From: Thiomicrorhabdus sp. Milos-T2
GTDB taxonomy: Bacteria > Pseudomonadota > Gammaproteobacteria > Thiomicrospirales > Thiomicrospiraceae
Direction: 5' to 3'
Length of the DNA: 64,000 nucleotides
Assembly (NCBI RefSeq): GCF_000702325.1
Contig: NZ_KL370891.1
Location: forward strand, 1,386,917-1,450,916
Position numbers and translations under genes: made by a program. The notes under the pieces are model-generated. The model was not told the origin of the DNA. It worked only from the letters and a program-made list of their open reading frames with translations, and did not search any database. How positions within the stretch are numbered: the first letter of the stretch is position 1; each line of letters opens with the position of its first letter. Positions 1-8,418 of the stretch are shown here, in pieces.

Positions 1-2
1 TA

Positions 3-53
3 CTTGTAGAGTTGGAGCAAATTCATCAAAAATACACTTATCCATCACCTTAA
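3..53 (+). CDS. C-terminal end of an upstream gene (partial)
   Basis: An open frame enters from the window edge and ends at TAA (51-53). The visible residues read LVELEQIHQKYTYPSP. A terminator-like hairpin about 40 bp further on supports a real gene end here. Too little is present to name a product; another frame is also open across this stretch, so the call is tentative. Confidence 0.4.
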   Translation, partial: LVELEQIHQKYTYPSP

Positions 54-93
54 TTCTTCGACTCTTTAAATCTTCAAATTTTCAAAACGTCTC

Positions 94-127
94 AATAAGG
101 GAGTGTATGCCATCACTCCTTATTTTT
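94..127 (+). terminator. Intrinsic terminator after the edge gene
   Basis: AATAAGGGAGTG and CACTCCTTATT form a stem around a short loop and are followed by a T run. It sits between the plus-strand gene end at 53 and the convergent gene ending at 150, and could serve both directions. Confidence 0.7.
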
Positions 128-139
128 ACCAGGCCTGTT
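128..139. repeat. ACCAGGCCTGGT-family palindrome (11/12)
   Basis: Reads ACCAGGCCTGTT, one mismatch from the window-wide palindrome. It is intergenic, directly after the terminator T run and 11 bp from the end of the hydrolase-TlpA gene. Confidence 0.7.
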
Positions 140-149
140 AACTTAGAAA

Positions 150-1424
150 TCACTTTTTAATTAAGGTATTAAGCACTTGTTTTACTTGTGATTTATCCCA
201 TTCTATCGCTGAATTCACTGAATAACGTAACCTACCTTGAGCATCAATAATAAAAGAACTCGGAAACGCAAATATTTCATATTGATTTGAGACCTTTCCA
301 TCTAAATCAATTAATACCGGAAAGTCTACCTGCGCATTCTTTAAAAACGCTTTAATGGTCTCAGGAGTTTCTTTAAAATTAACAGAGACAATCTCAAAAT
401 CATCCACTTTAAATTTTTTAGCAAGACGATTCATAGAAGGAATCTCTTTAACGCAAGGCGGGCACCAACTTGCCCAAAAGTTAAGCAAAACTACTTTTCC
501 ACGTTTGTCTTTTAAATGAATTTTATTACCTTGCACGTCGCTCAACTCAAAATTAGGCGCTATGCGTTTATCAATAGGAACTAACCCTTTAACACTCATT
601 GTTGCCGTTGTAGTTTGCAAGTTAACTGCAGGCTTAAAGTTTTGCGCAGCAGATACCTGACCTGCTTTTAACCAGGTTTCAAAACGTTCTGAAATCTTTT
701 CACCCTCCTGTTTTTCTAAATCAGAAGGGTCACGTCGTAAAAAGTACCAATCTCTTGAATTTGCTGCCGAAGCAACCGTCACTTGGCTGTTACCAGACTC
801 CAATGCCTTAATAATATGCGGAAGTTTCCATTTATAAGTACCTTCACTAGGTTGCACAAGGGTAATCGGTAAACTCGTTGAAGCAACAATAGGAAATAAT
901 CTGGGAGCATCACCTGCTTTTTTTGGCGCATCAAAAAAATTAGGGAAAAATGTCACCACCTGTTTAAGATTACCAACACCATGATTAGGATGCTCATTTA
1001 ACTGCCATAAACGACTGCCACGCAATAAAATTAAACTCATTCGTCCTGTACTAATCGGTACAAAAAACTTGCCAGTTTTATTGGTTTGCTTAGTGGCATA
1101 TTCCAATACGGCAGCCACCCCTTCTCCACTTAATCTGCGTACATTAGTTGGTGTTCGTTCTAAAAAATAAGAATCCAAAAGATCAACCTGCCAAAACTCA
1201 TAGCCTAAATCATTAAATTCAGAGATCAATTTTTTAAACGGTTTTCGGCTTGAATAACCTTCTGTAAACCAAATTAAGATTGGCTTCTTAGGTTCAGAAA
1301 AGGTTGCTGGATAGACCTTAACGGTTACTTCTTCACCCGAATCTAATGGTAAATTAATATCCTCACTTGCCTGAACATAAGAAAGGCAAAACCACAGACT
1401 AATGAAACTAATCGAAATACGCAC
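150..1424 (-). CDS. Exported hydrolase-like / TlpA-type thiol oxidoreductase fusion
   Basis: The 424-residue product starts with a signal peptide (about 1-20, cleavage near VQAS). Residues about 25-255 contain strand-turn patterns such as PILIWFTEGYSS and a FVPISTGR stretch that resemble an alpha/beta hydrolase fold; this is a weak assignment without clear catalytic residues. Residues about 285-424 are a TlpA/ResA-like thioredoxin domain with WCPPC (Cys321, Cys324), the cis-Pro region FAFPSSFIID and the typical APNFELSDVQG entry. The thioredoxin part should act on disulfides in the periplasm, for example in cytochrome c maturation or protection of sulfur enzymes. The join of the two domains is unusual. 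It converges on the edge gene and appears monocistronic. Confidence 0.75.
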   Translation of the reverse strand: MRISISFISLWFCLSYVQASEDINLPLDSGEEVTVKVYPATFSEPKKPILIWFTEGYSSRKPFKKLISEFNDLGYEFWQVDLLDSYFLERTPTNVRRLSGEGVAAVLEYATKQTNKTGKFFVPISTGRMSLILLRGSRLWQLNEHPNHGVGNLKQVVTFFPNFFDAPKKAGDAPRLFPIVASTSLPITLVQPSEGTYKWKLPHIIKALESGNSQVTVASAANSRDWYFLRRDPSDLEKQEGEKISERFETWLKAGQVSAAQNFKPAVNLQTTTATMSVKGLVPIDKRIAPNFELSDVQGNKIHLKDKRGKVVLLNFWASWCPPCVKEIPSMNRLAKKFKVDDFEIVSVNFKETPETIKAFLKNAQVDFPVLIDLDGKVSNQYEIFAFPSSFIIDAQGRLRYSVNSAIEWDKSQVKQVLNTLIKK

Positions 1425-1542
1425 TGTTAAATTCCTTAAAAAAAGCTAAACTTCCCTATCGCTATAAACATAAATCGTCTTTCAAATATTTAGCCGATTA
1501 ATTAATCTATCGTTAGCAACGATCTTTTATCAGTTTAGAAAT

Positions 1543-1875
1543 CTAAATGCCAGGCTCAGTTGCGCTTGCTTTATCCCACATAACATCACACTTCTCTTCA
1601 GCGGCAGCCTTCAATAGTTCAATTAAGGGCATTGCCCGGCTTTGCTGACTTATACTTGAGGCATCATCATCCCATGCACTGTTATTGGTTTCAGTAAAGG
1701 TCGCAGAATTGGCTTTAATTGCTTTCGTTAAAAGGTCAAGCGCCTCAGGAACATCCTCGGCTAAAATTGCACTCGGTATTGTCCCACTATGCCCCATTTT
1801 GTTTATCATGTAACTGGCAACATCACCAAACATCGTTACCCCTGCATGCGCTTTAGTTTTAAAAGTAACTAACAT
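1543..1875 (-). CDS. DUF1840 family protein
   Basis: The 110-residue product begins MLVTFKTKAHAGVTMFGDVA and continues with MGHSGTIPSAILAEDVPEAL, the hallmark of DUF1840, a small cytosolic family of unknown role found in beta- and gammaproteobacteria. The ATG at 1875 is chosen because GGAG lies at a proper distance upstream. A longer reading starting at 1929 would translate a 15-bp tandem duplication and lacks a ribosome site. The C-terminal half is helical and acidic. No operon partner is evident. Confidence 0.85.
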   Translation of the reverse strand: MLVTFKTKAHAGVTMFGDVASYMINKMGHSGTIPSAILAEDVPEALDLLTKAIKANSATFTETNNSAWDDDASSISQQSRAMPLIELLKAAAEEKCDVMWDKASATEPGI

Positions 1876-1897
1876 TGGTTTTCTCCATGTATTATTA

Positions 1898-1927
1898 AAC
1901 GATGTGTAATTCAACGATGTGTAATTC
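1898..1927. repeat. 15-bp perfect tandem duplication
   Basis: AACGATGTGTAATTC occurs twice head to tail just upstream of the DUF1840 start. It may alter the leader or promoter of that gene; otherwise it looks like a replication-slippage duplication. The rest of the 1876-2188 gap shows no further structure that I can name. Confidence 0.85.
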
Positions 1928-2188
1928 AACGCTTTAGAATCAGTGTAAACTATATTTTAGCGACTCAAATATAATAATCATGTATATATATCATCAACTT
2001 AAATCACTAAAAGTACTCAAAAAAACAGATAACGAACTTTTTGTAAATACTACACTCCAATTTAAGGATTTACTTTATTAGACGCTTTTACATTCATTAT
2101 TCTTCAAGTAATACAGGCTGTTAATGCCCTAAAATAGAGTCTGAACAAACTTATCATTATATATTGAAGTCGAAATAAGGGTTTTTAA

Positions 2189-2443
2189 ATGGAAAGCAAT
2201 ATCGAAACAACACAGCCAGTCTCTTCACCTGGTAAAAGAGCATTTAAAAAAGCACTTATTTTCAGTATTCCTGTATTTATACTTAACTACATCATCGTTT
2301 CTAATCTAATCCAAACGATTGGCTTACCCTTCTTTTTATCGCATTACCAAACGGCGTTTTACGTACTCTTTAACATCATTTTAGATGTCATTTTGTTTAA
2401 TATCATTTTGATGCAATTTCACAAACTTGAAAAACATCGCTGA
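2189..2443 (+). CDS. Small two-helix membrane protein, unknown
   Basis: The 84-residue product has a polar N-terminus, a basic stretch (GKRAFKKA) and two hydrophobic segments at about 23-47 and 54-76, ending in a charged tail. This predicts two transmembrane helices with both ends probably cytoplasmic. A weak AAGG lies upstream of the ATG. I do not recognise a family. It stands alone between convergent genes. Confidence 0.6.
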   Translation: MESNIETTQPVSSPGKRAFKKALIFSIPVFILNYIIVSNLIQTIGLPFFLSHYQTAFYVLFNIILDVILFNIILMQFHKLEKHR

Positions 2444-2490
2444 TATTAAAAAAGGTCTCTTTCCAATCAAGCACTTACTACCTTAATAAC

Positions 2491-2700
2491 TCAAGATCTT
2501 AAGGGGTCAAGCAACGGCTTTAAACCATTGTGGTCTAACTCATGCATTAAAGCTAACAATTGCCCTAAATTACCCGGTGGGAAGCCCTCTCGCGCAAACC
2601 AATTAAGGTAGTTTCCGGGTAAATCAGCAATAATTCTGCCCTCATATTTTCCATAAGGCATAGTCACAACAACTAGTTTTTTTAAGTTTTCTGGATTCAT
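2491..2700 (-). CDS. DUF3820 family protein
   Basis: The 69-residue product contains the DUF3820 signature: MPYGKYEGRIIADLPGNYLNW, then FAREGFPPGNLGQLLALMHEL and NGL. Members are small cytosolic proteins once listed as putative quorum-sensing-regulated virulence factors; the biochemical role is unknown. The ORF is full length for the family. It converges with the small membrane protein upstream in coordinates. The 2701-3021 gap beyond it is AT-rich and shows no gene or clear repeat; it probably holds the promoters of both flanking genes. Confidence 0.85.
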   Translation of the reverse strand: MNPENLKKLVVVTMPYGKYEGRIIADLPGNYLNWFAREGFPPGNLGQLLALMHELDHNGLKPLLDPLRS

Positions 2701-3021
2701 AAATTAACTTTTCTAACAATGGATAACCTCTACTAAAAAGGCATCCTCTTAAAGATGTCTACAAGAATAGTTTATTCTTCTAAAATAAACTTTTTTAATC
2801 ATTCAACCGTACTTCTCGCCTCTTGCTCAATACCACAAATTTCAGATAAAAAAATAACGCTCGGTTATAAACAAAGACCTTGAGATACGAAGACTCAATC
2901 ATTAAATCAAATTATAAATTGATAATGCTTATTATAATCGTTAATATAAAATGCTATATGCTAGTGATTTACATTTTCACTACATTAAAAACCTCTGATA
3001 TCAACAATAAGGATTATATTG

Positions 3022-4929
3022 ATGTCACCCAAGTCAAAAAATACTAGTGATAAAGATACCTTAGATAAGCTGCTCATCGGAGACGAAACTTGTCCAATAC
3101 CCAAAGATGATTTCCTATCTACTGAACAATTAGAGCACTTATACGGGCTTCAACGCGAAGTTTTAGAAAGTATTGCTCTTGAACAAGACACTCAAAAAAC
3201 ATTAGATAAACTTTGTATTATGGCAGAAAACTTAGTACCAAATGCTATCGCCAGTATCATGCTTCTCAATTCCAATGATGTTTTAAATGTTAAAGCCGCG
3301 CCCAGCCTACCTCCTGAAGGTATACTGACCTTAAACGGATTAAAACCAGGTCCATTCACGGGGTCTTGTGGTAACGTCATTTACCAAAAAATGCCTGTTT
3401 TTGTTACTAATACCCAAAATGATAAGCGCTGGGACGACCTTCAAAATCTAGTTAAAGAATTTCATTTAGGCGCTTGCTGGTCTATGCCCGTTTGTATAAA
3501 ACAAGGCGAAATTATAGGGACTTTTGCCTTATCTAGTTTTGAAGAAAGAGTGCCAACTTTATTTCATCGTAGAGTCTTAGATGTATGTGCGTATATTGTG
3601 GGAATCGTCTTAAAACGTGAAGCTCAAGAAACTAAACTCGACTATCTAGCTTATTACGATGTATTAACCGGCATTAAAAATAGAGCCTCTCTTGTAGAAA
3701 CACTCGAAAAAAGAGTAAACCAAGAAAAGGCTTTTTATTTATTACAACTTGGTTTAGATAGATTCAAAATCATTAACGACAGTTACGGCCATAAAACTGG
3801 CGACAGTCTTCTTAAAAAAATATCAACTCGAATTGAACAATACTTTCTAAATGAGGATGCTTTTTTTCGAATTTCAGGCGATGAGTTTGTCTTGTTGTTT
3901 AACCCCAACATGAACCGAGAAGAACTTAACACGACGATTAATGAATTATCTAACATTATTACATCCCCCTACATTATTGACGAACGAGAATTTAATTTAA
4001 CCGCTAGTATTGGAGTCACTCGTTTTGAACCGAGATTAAATAACGGTTCCGAACTTCTGAAAGAAACCGATATGGCAATGACGATTGCCAAATCTGAAGT
4101 GAATAATCCAGAAAAACACGTCTGTTTTCTATTTGATGAGGAGATTAGAGAGTCTATTAAGGAAAACATTTGGTTAGAAACAGAGCTCAAATTAGCGATC
4201 AGACAAGAAGCCTTTGAACTCTACTATCAACCCATTATGTCTTCTGACGGGCAAGATATTGTTTATATGGAAGCGCTAATTCGTTGGCGCCATCCTGAAA
4301 AAGGTTTTATTCCACCTGATTCATTTATCCCATTAGCAGAAGAAATTGGTGTCATTTCAAAAATAACAAATTGGGTAGTCTCTCAAGCCATCACCGATTT
4401 AAAACGCTGGCATGAGCAAGGCTTTAGGGATTTTAAGGTTGCAATTAACCTATCTGGTCTGGAGTTTACTACACAGCATATTAGTCAATTAATCGCCTTG
4501 ATAGAAGCTGCAAAATTAACCGACTATATTGACTTTGAAATGACTGAACGTTATTTAATGGATAAAGATAAAAAAGCAATTAATCTTTTACAACAAATAA
4601 GGCAAAGTGGTATCGGTTTATCTTTAGATGATTTTGGCACAGGATTTTCTTCTTTAAGTTATTTAAAAACCTACCCCATTAATAAAATTAAAATAGATCA
4701 ATCTCTCATTAGAGATATTACAGAAGACAAAAACGATTTAGCGATTACCACAGCGATTATTGCTTTATCAAATTGTTTAGATTTAACCATTGTTGCCGAA
4801 GGCGTAGAGACTAAAGCACACTGCGATTTATTGCAAAACTTAGGCGTTGATTTATTACAGGGTTATTATTTTTCTAGACCAATTCCTTTTGAAGAAATGA
4901 CTGAAAAACTTAAAATTAATAAGATATAA
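3022..4929 (+). CDS. GAF-GGDEF-EAL cyclic-di-GMP signalling protein
   Basis: A soluble 635-residue protein with three domains: GAF at about 45-200, GGDEF at about 208-370 and EAL at about 385-630 (numbered from the in-frame TTG one codon earlier). The cyclase motif is ISGDEF (residues 286-290, SGDEF instead of GGDEF), so cyclase activity is uncertain. The phosphodiesterase domain keeps EALIRW (418-420), NLSG, the DFEMTE glutamate, DDFGTGFSSLSYL, KID and AEGVE, so it should hydrolyse c-di-GMP, gated by the GAF sensor. ATG 3022 is preferred over TTG 3019 because AAGGA is well spaced. There are no membrane segments. Confidence 0.9.
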   Translation: MSPKSKNTSDKDTLDKLLIGDETCPIPKDDFLSTEQLEHLYGLQREVLESIALEQDTQKTLDKLCIMAENLVPNAIASIMLLNSNDVLNVKAAPSLPPEGILTLNGLKPGPFTGSCGNVIYQKMPVFVTNTQNDKRWDDLQNLVKEFHLGACWSMPVCIKQGEIIGTFALSSFEERVPTLFHRRVLDVCAYIVGIVLKREAQETKLDYLAYYDVLTGIKNRASLVETLEKRVNQEKAFYLLQLGLDRFKIINDSYGHKTGDSLLKKISTRIEQYFLNEDAFFRISGDEFVLLFNPNMNREELNTTINELSNIITSPYIIDEREFNLTASIGVTRFEPRLNNGSELLKETDMAMTIAKSEVNNPEKHVCFLFDEEIRESIKENIWLETELKLAIRQEAFELYYQPIMSSDGQDIVYMEALIRWRHPEKGFIPPDSFIPLAEEIGVISKITNWVVSQAITDLKRWHEQGFRDFKVAINLSGLEFTTQHISQLIALIEAAKLTDYIDFEMTERYLMDKDKKAINLLQQIRQSGIGLSLDDFGTGFSSLSYLKTYPINKIKIDQSLIRDITEDKNDLAITTAIIALSNCLDLTIVAEGVETKAHCDLLQNLGVDLLQGYYFSRPIPFEEMTEKLKINKI

Positions 4930-5121
4930 ACAACAAAATCTTAAACGCTTAAAACCACATTGTTAAACTAGCTTCTTCTATAATCTGTTTAAACTTCAGG
5001 AACATATCAAGTTCAAATCGATTAATGCAGAGTTGTTATTTACTGACACAAAGCAAATTGTATTTTGTTCTCAAATCGTTAGAATAAATTCACTTTTATT
5101 CCGCACACAAAGATATACATA

Positions 5122-5601
5122 ATGAAACCTACTCCGCTGTATAAAATCATTGAAATTAATAACGCTAAAATCTATATGATGCCAAAACCAGATAATAGCC
5201 AACTTGAAAAAGATATTAACTTTTATCAATCTCAAGGGATAAATACCGTAATTAGCCTTTTACTGCCAGAAGAAATTACAAAGTTAGGTTTATTAGAAGA
5301 AGAACGTATCTGTAAAAAACATGGCATGGAATTCATCAACTTTCCAGTAAAGGACATGGATATTCCAGATCTTGAAGAACTCAAAAAATTCAATCAACAA
5401 CTCAAGCAAAAAATTGAACACGGAAAATCCATCACCATTCATTGCCACGGTGGACGAGGTCGAGCTGGAACAGTAGCCATCACCTTAATGAAAGAGTTTG
5501 GATATTCCGCTGAAGAAGCCACCCGTTTAGCACAAGAAGGACGACAAGATAAAAACGTACCTGTATGCGACATTCAACGTGAATTGGTAAAAAACTATTA
5601 A
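5122..5601 (+). CDS. Dual-specificity/tyrosine phosphatase-like protein
   Basis: The 159-residue product carries the Cys-based phosphatase P-loop HCHGGRGRAG (Cys108, Arg114, a CX5R motif) followed by a helix typical of cyclin-dependent kinase inhibitor 3-like and other DSP-like bacterial phosphatases. FPVKDMDIPD (about 74-83) supplies the likely general-acid aspartate. The substrate is unknown; such enzymes remove phosphate from proteins, and in some cases nucleotides or inositides. It is cytosolic and has no linked kinase. Its upstream gap (4930-5121) holds nothing distinctive. Confidence 0.8.
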   Translation: MKPTPLYKIIEINNAKIYMMPKPDNSQLEKDINFYQSQGINTVISLLLPEEITKLGLLEEERICKKHGMEFINFPVKDMDIPDLEELKKFNQQLKQKIEHGKSITIHCHGGRGRAGTVAITLMKEFGYSAEEATRLAQEGRQDKNVPVCDIQRELVKNY

Positions 5602-5650
5602 AGACTTCTGCAAAATACCTCAAGAGAATGACTAAGCAAATGTAGGATTT

Positions 5651-5662
5651 ACCAGGCCTGCT
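5651..5662. repeat. ACCAGGCCTGGT-family palindrome (11/12)
   Basis: Reads ACCAGGCCTGCT, 49 bp after the phosphatase stop codon, in the gap before the DsrE-like gene. Confidence 0.7.
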
Positions 5663-5800
5663 ACTCCTTGTTTGCCCCCATCCTTTATCAAGCTACTCAA
5701 TATAAGCTTATCTTAATGAATTCGCTAAAAATTCGGCCTAAATTTATAATAGGTATATAGAGATTAATTCCTAGGTTAGCCCTCTTAAAAGGAAGATGTC

Positions 5801-6364
5801 ATGAAGCAGGTTAATTGGATAATAGCAACGTTTGCACTTGCATTAATGGTTGTGTCAGTTAATTGCAAAGCTGAGCAAACTGACAAATCATTGCCAAAAA
5901 TGGCTCCAGAAGTTCAACAGATTCTAGCCTTGAATGAAGAACCAGATGGGATAGTATTCGATATAGAAACCTTAGATGTTAATGCCTTGCCAGAATATGC
6001 GCCTTTTGTGCGAGATCAAATTATGTTAATTCGTCAGAAATTCCCAAATGTCGATATCGCGGTAGTAACGCATGGAGCTGAAGAGTTTGCTTTGCAAAAA
6101 CAGGCAAAAGGTCAACAAAAACTGCACAATCTATTTAATCAGTTGGTACAAGAAGAAGAGGTTAGTATTCACGTATGCGGTGCAGTCGCTGGGTTAAAGA
6201 AATTATCACAAGAAGATTTCCCCGATTTTGTTAGCTTTTCTGCCTCAGGAATGGCACAACTAAATGATTACATAGCCATCGGTTACACCGTAGTGCCAAT
6301 TCGTCAGCTAAACAAACAAGAACGTAAAGACCTATTCGAACAACCCAAAGATTACTTGCGTTAA
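5801..6364 (+). CDS. Exported DsrE-like protein
   Basis: The 187-residue product has a signal peptide (about 1-24, ending NCKA). The rest has a DsrE/F-like alternation: a strand-helix pattern, IAVVTHGAEEFAL (about 87-99), then VSIHVCGAVAGLKKL with one conserved cysteine (about 125), and the late GYTVVPIRQL strand. DsrE-family proteins bind sulfur or sulfane sulfur on a cysteine; an exported version could work in periplasmic sulfur oxidation, but that role is inferred. GGAAG precedes the ATG. The 6365-6521 gap is plain. Confidence 0.65.
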   Translation: MKQVNWIIATFALALMVVSVNCKAEQTDKSLPKMAPEVQQILALNEEPDGIVFDIETLDVNALPEYAPFVRDQIMLIRQKFPNVDIAVVTHGAEEFALQKQAKGQQKLHNLFNQLVQEEEVSIHVCGAVAGLKKLSQEDFPDFVSFSASGMAQLNDYIAIGYTVVPIRQLNKQERKDLFEQPKDYLR

Positions 6365-6521
6365 TATAAAAGTGTACTCAATTAAACGAATAAGTTGATT
6401 TTTGAATCCATAAAGGGGTTATTTGGTGTTGCACTTGATTCTTGAGTGTAAAGCATCCTATATTTTAAAGACACTAGCTAAAAATGAATACCTGTCAGAT
6501 AAACTCCAAACTTTTGAAAAA

Positions 6522-8069
6522 CTACCATTTTAATGCTCTAAAGTGGGTGTGGCTTTTAAACTGATGCGCTTCCATTTTTTGCAAAACCTCACTTAAAATA
6601 TTAACAGCATCTGTGATATAAGGTCCTTTATTTAGCATCACACATTCTGCCCGTTGTGACATAGCTGCATCGCTAATTTCAGGCCTCGATATCGTCCCTT
6701 GCTTGGCTAAGGATTCTAAAACTTGAGTTGCCCAAATCACGGGCACGTGAGCAGACTCACAAAGACGTAAAATCTCATCCTGAGTTTCCGCCATTCTCAC
6801 ACTGCCCAGCTCTACGGCTAAATCGCCACGTGCAATCATAACCCCAATATCTATATTCTCAGCTAATGACTTAATCAATATATCAGGTAAGTTTTGCACA
6901 GCATCTGCCGTTTCAATTTTTGCCAAAATAGGTAAATCTATTCGTCCTAATTCAATCAACTTATTTTGAAGATAGAGAACGTCTTCAGCACACTCAGCAA
7001 ATGACAAACCTACCATATCGGCATGCTGACTAACAAACTCGAGGTCAGAACAATCTTTGTGGCTCAAAGAGGGTAAGTTCAATGCCGTTTGTGGAAAATT
7101 TATACCTTTTTGAGTTTTTAGTCGAGCACCTTTAGGCCCAACATGTGTCACTTGAAGTAACAGAGCTTGATCATTTTTCTGCTTAATAATGGTTCCAATT
7201 TTCCCATCATCAAACCAAACCGTTTCTTCACAATTAACTAAATCAATCACATCTGCATAAGTACAGGTAACTAACACATCACCAGCAATAGCAAACTGAT
7301 TAAAAGGCTCACTAGAATCAGGCAGAGACTTACTGAGTATAATCCAATCTCCCATTAAAACACGTGGAGGTTTTTGTGTATCTTTGCTTTTATGTTTTTC
7401 CTGCTTGTGCTTTGAGGCTATGATGTCACCTGTACGAATCTTATGCCCCGCCAAATCCATTAAAATCCGACAATCACATCCTAACTGTGTAGATTTAGAA
7501 CGAATATGTTCAATCATTGCTAACCAGGTTTCTGCATCATCATGAGCACAGTTAATACGCGCATTATTCATGCCCGCTTTAAGAAATGATTCAATAAGTT
7601 CAGGTTGACTAGCCGCTTCTGTCGGAATAGTCACCATAATATACTCCGAACGACCTTTTGGAGGGCTTCCAAACAAACGCTCAGCCCGCTTTTTCAGCTG
7701 ACGATAACCACCTTCGTAATCTATACACACTTGGTTCTCTGACACTGGATAAGACTCACAAGAAACCACTCTTGATAAGATTTCTAAAACGGAATCAATA
7801 TTTGTCATAACATGCGGTTCGATTCGTCCTAGAGAGGATAACCCAGCTTGCGCTAAGTTAGATTGTAAAGAATGTAATTTTTCTCGACGCATAATTACGT
7901 AATTCAATACATTTAGAATACTATATAAAGCGGCTTCAGAAGTATTCGTCAAATCGAGTTTAGCAATTTCCTTTTCAGTTTCAGTCAAAATCCGATGTTT
8001 GAGATTCGTTACTTCTTTTAGTAATTGAGGTAACTGTACACATTGTTCTGATACGGTGGTATGTGGCAT
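6522..8069 (-). CDS. Pyruvate kinase-like protein with N-terminal helical extension
   Basis: Residues about 140-500 are a pyruvate kinase-type TIM barrel: MVTIPTEAASQP, GMNNARINCAHD, MDLAGHKIRTGD, LAKIETADAVQNLPDIL, IARGDLAVELG and the WATQVLESLAKQGTISRPEISDAAM segment. An additional helical domain of about 110 residues precedes it and the usual regulatory C-terminal domain is missing, as in the atypical pyruvate kinases of some proteobacteria and cyanobacteria. DLAGHKIR replaces the usual DLxGPKIR. It probably converts PEP and ADP to pyruvate and ATP, feeding the pyruvate dehydrogenase operon nearby. ATG 8069 is chosen (MPHTTVSEQ); upstream in-frame codons to 8147 lack a ribosome site. Confidence 0.8.
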   Translation of the reverse strand: MPHTTVSEQCVQLPQLLKEVTNLKHRILTETEKEIAKLDLTNTSEAALYSILNVLNYVIMRREKLHSLQSNLAQAGLSSLGRIEPHVMTNIDSVLEILSRVVSCESYPVSENQVCIDYEGGYRQLKKRAERLFGSPPKGRSEYIMVTIPTEAASQPELIESFLKAGMNNARINCAHDDAETWLAMIEHIRSKSTQLGCDCRILMDLAGHKIRTGDIIASKHKQEKHKSKDTQKPPRVLMGDWIILSKSLPDSSEPFNQFAIAGDVLVTCTYADVIDLVNCEETVWFDDGKIGTIIKQKNDQALLLQVTHVGPKGARLKTQKGINFPQTALNLPSLSHKDCSDLEFVSQHADMVGLSFAECAEDVLYLQNKLIELGRIDLPILAKIETADAVQNLPDILIKSLAENIDIGVMIARGDLAVELGSVRMAETQDEILRLCESAHVPVIWATQVLESLAKQGTISRPEISDAAMSQRAECVMLNKGPYITDAVNILSEVLQKMEAHQFKSHTHFRALKW

Positions 8070-8211
8070 GTAAAGGCTCTTTATAAATGGTGATTTACTA
8101 TTATAAAAACAACGCCAATACAGAGAGTTTAAAATTTTGTGACACAAGCTATTTATTTGGTCAAATTCTGAGTATTTTATTTACAGTTATTGCCGAGTTT
8201 GAGGGGAAAGC

Positions 8212-8260
8212 CTACCCTTTTTAAACAACCAGGCCTGGTAATTTCAAAGTAAAAGGGTAG
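8212..8260. repeat. Hairpin CTACCCTTTT...AAAAGGGTAG enclosing a palindrome
   Basis: CTACCCTTTT (8212-8221) and AAAAGGGTAG (8251-8260) are perfect inverse complements around the ACCAGGCCTGGT copy at 8228. A third copy of the arm, CTACCCTTTT, sits at 9266-9275, beyond the membrane-protein gene. Confidence 0.7.
8228..8239. repeat. ACCAGGCCTGGT palindrome (exact)
   Basis: An exact copy in the gap between the pyruvate-kinase-like gene start and the cassette-like gene, at the tip of the CTACCC hairpin. Confidence 0.9.
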
Positions 8261-8344
8261 CGTCCAATTTTCTTAGTGTCCAGTTTTTTGGGGGAACCTC
8301 AGTCTGACCTCTTTTACTCTAAGCTGACCGCTTTTCTATAAGCA

Positions 8345-8418
8345 TATAACAAATCAACTCACCGGAATTTTACGGCGCGTAGCAGAACAAAATATCCGTA
8401 TGAAGTTGCTTGTTATGT
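8345..8418 (-). other. attC-like integron recombination site
   Basis: Read on the minus strand this begins ACATAACAAGCAACTTC and ends GAGTTGATTTGTTATAT. The outer ATAACAA and TTGTTAT pair perfectly. Inner blocks CAACT/AGTTG, CA/TG, CGG/CCG and ATTTT/AAAAT pair with several bulged single bases, leaving a loop of about 15 nt. Imperfect pairing with extrahelical bases, R-box-like ends (YAAC...GTTR) and a position overlapping the stop codon TAA of the upstream gene are all attC traits. The cores deviate by one base each from RYYYAAC and GTTRRRY. No integrase gene is in the window. Confidence 0.55.
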
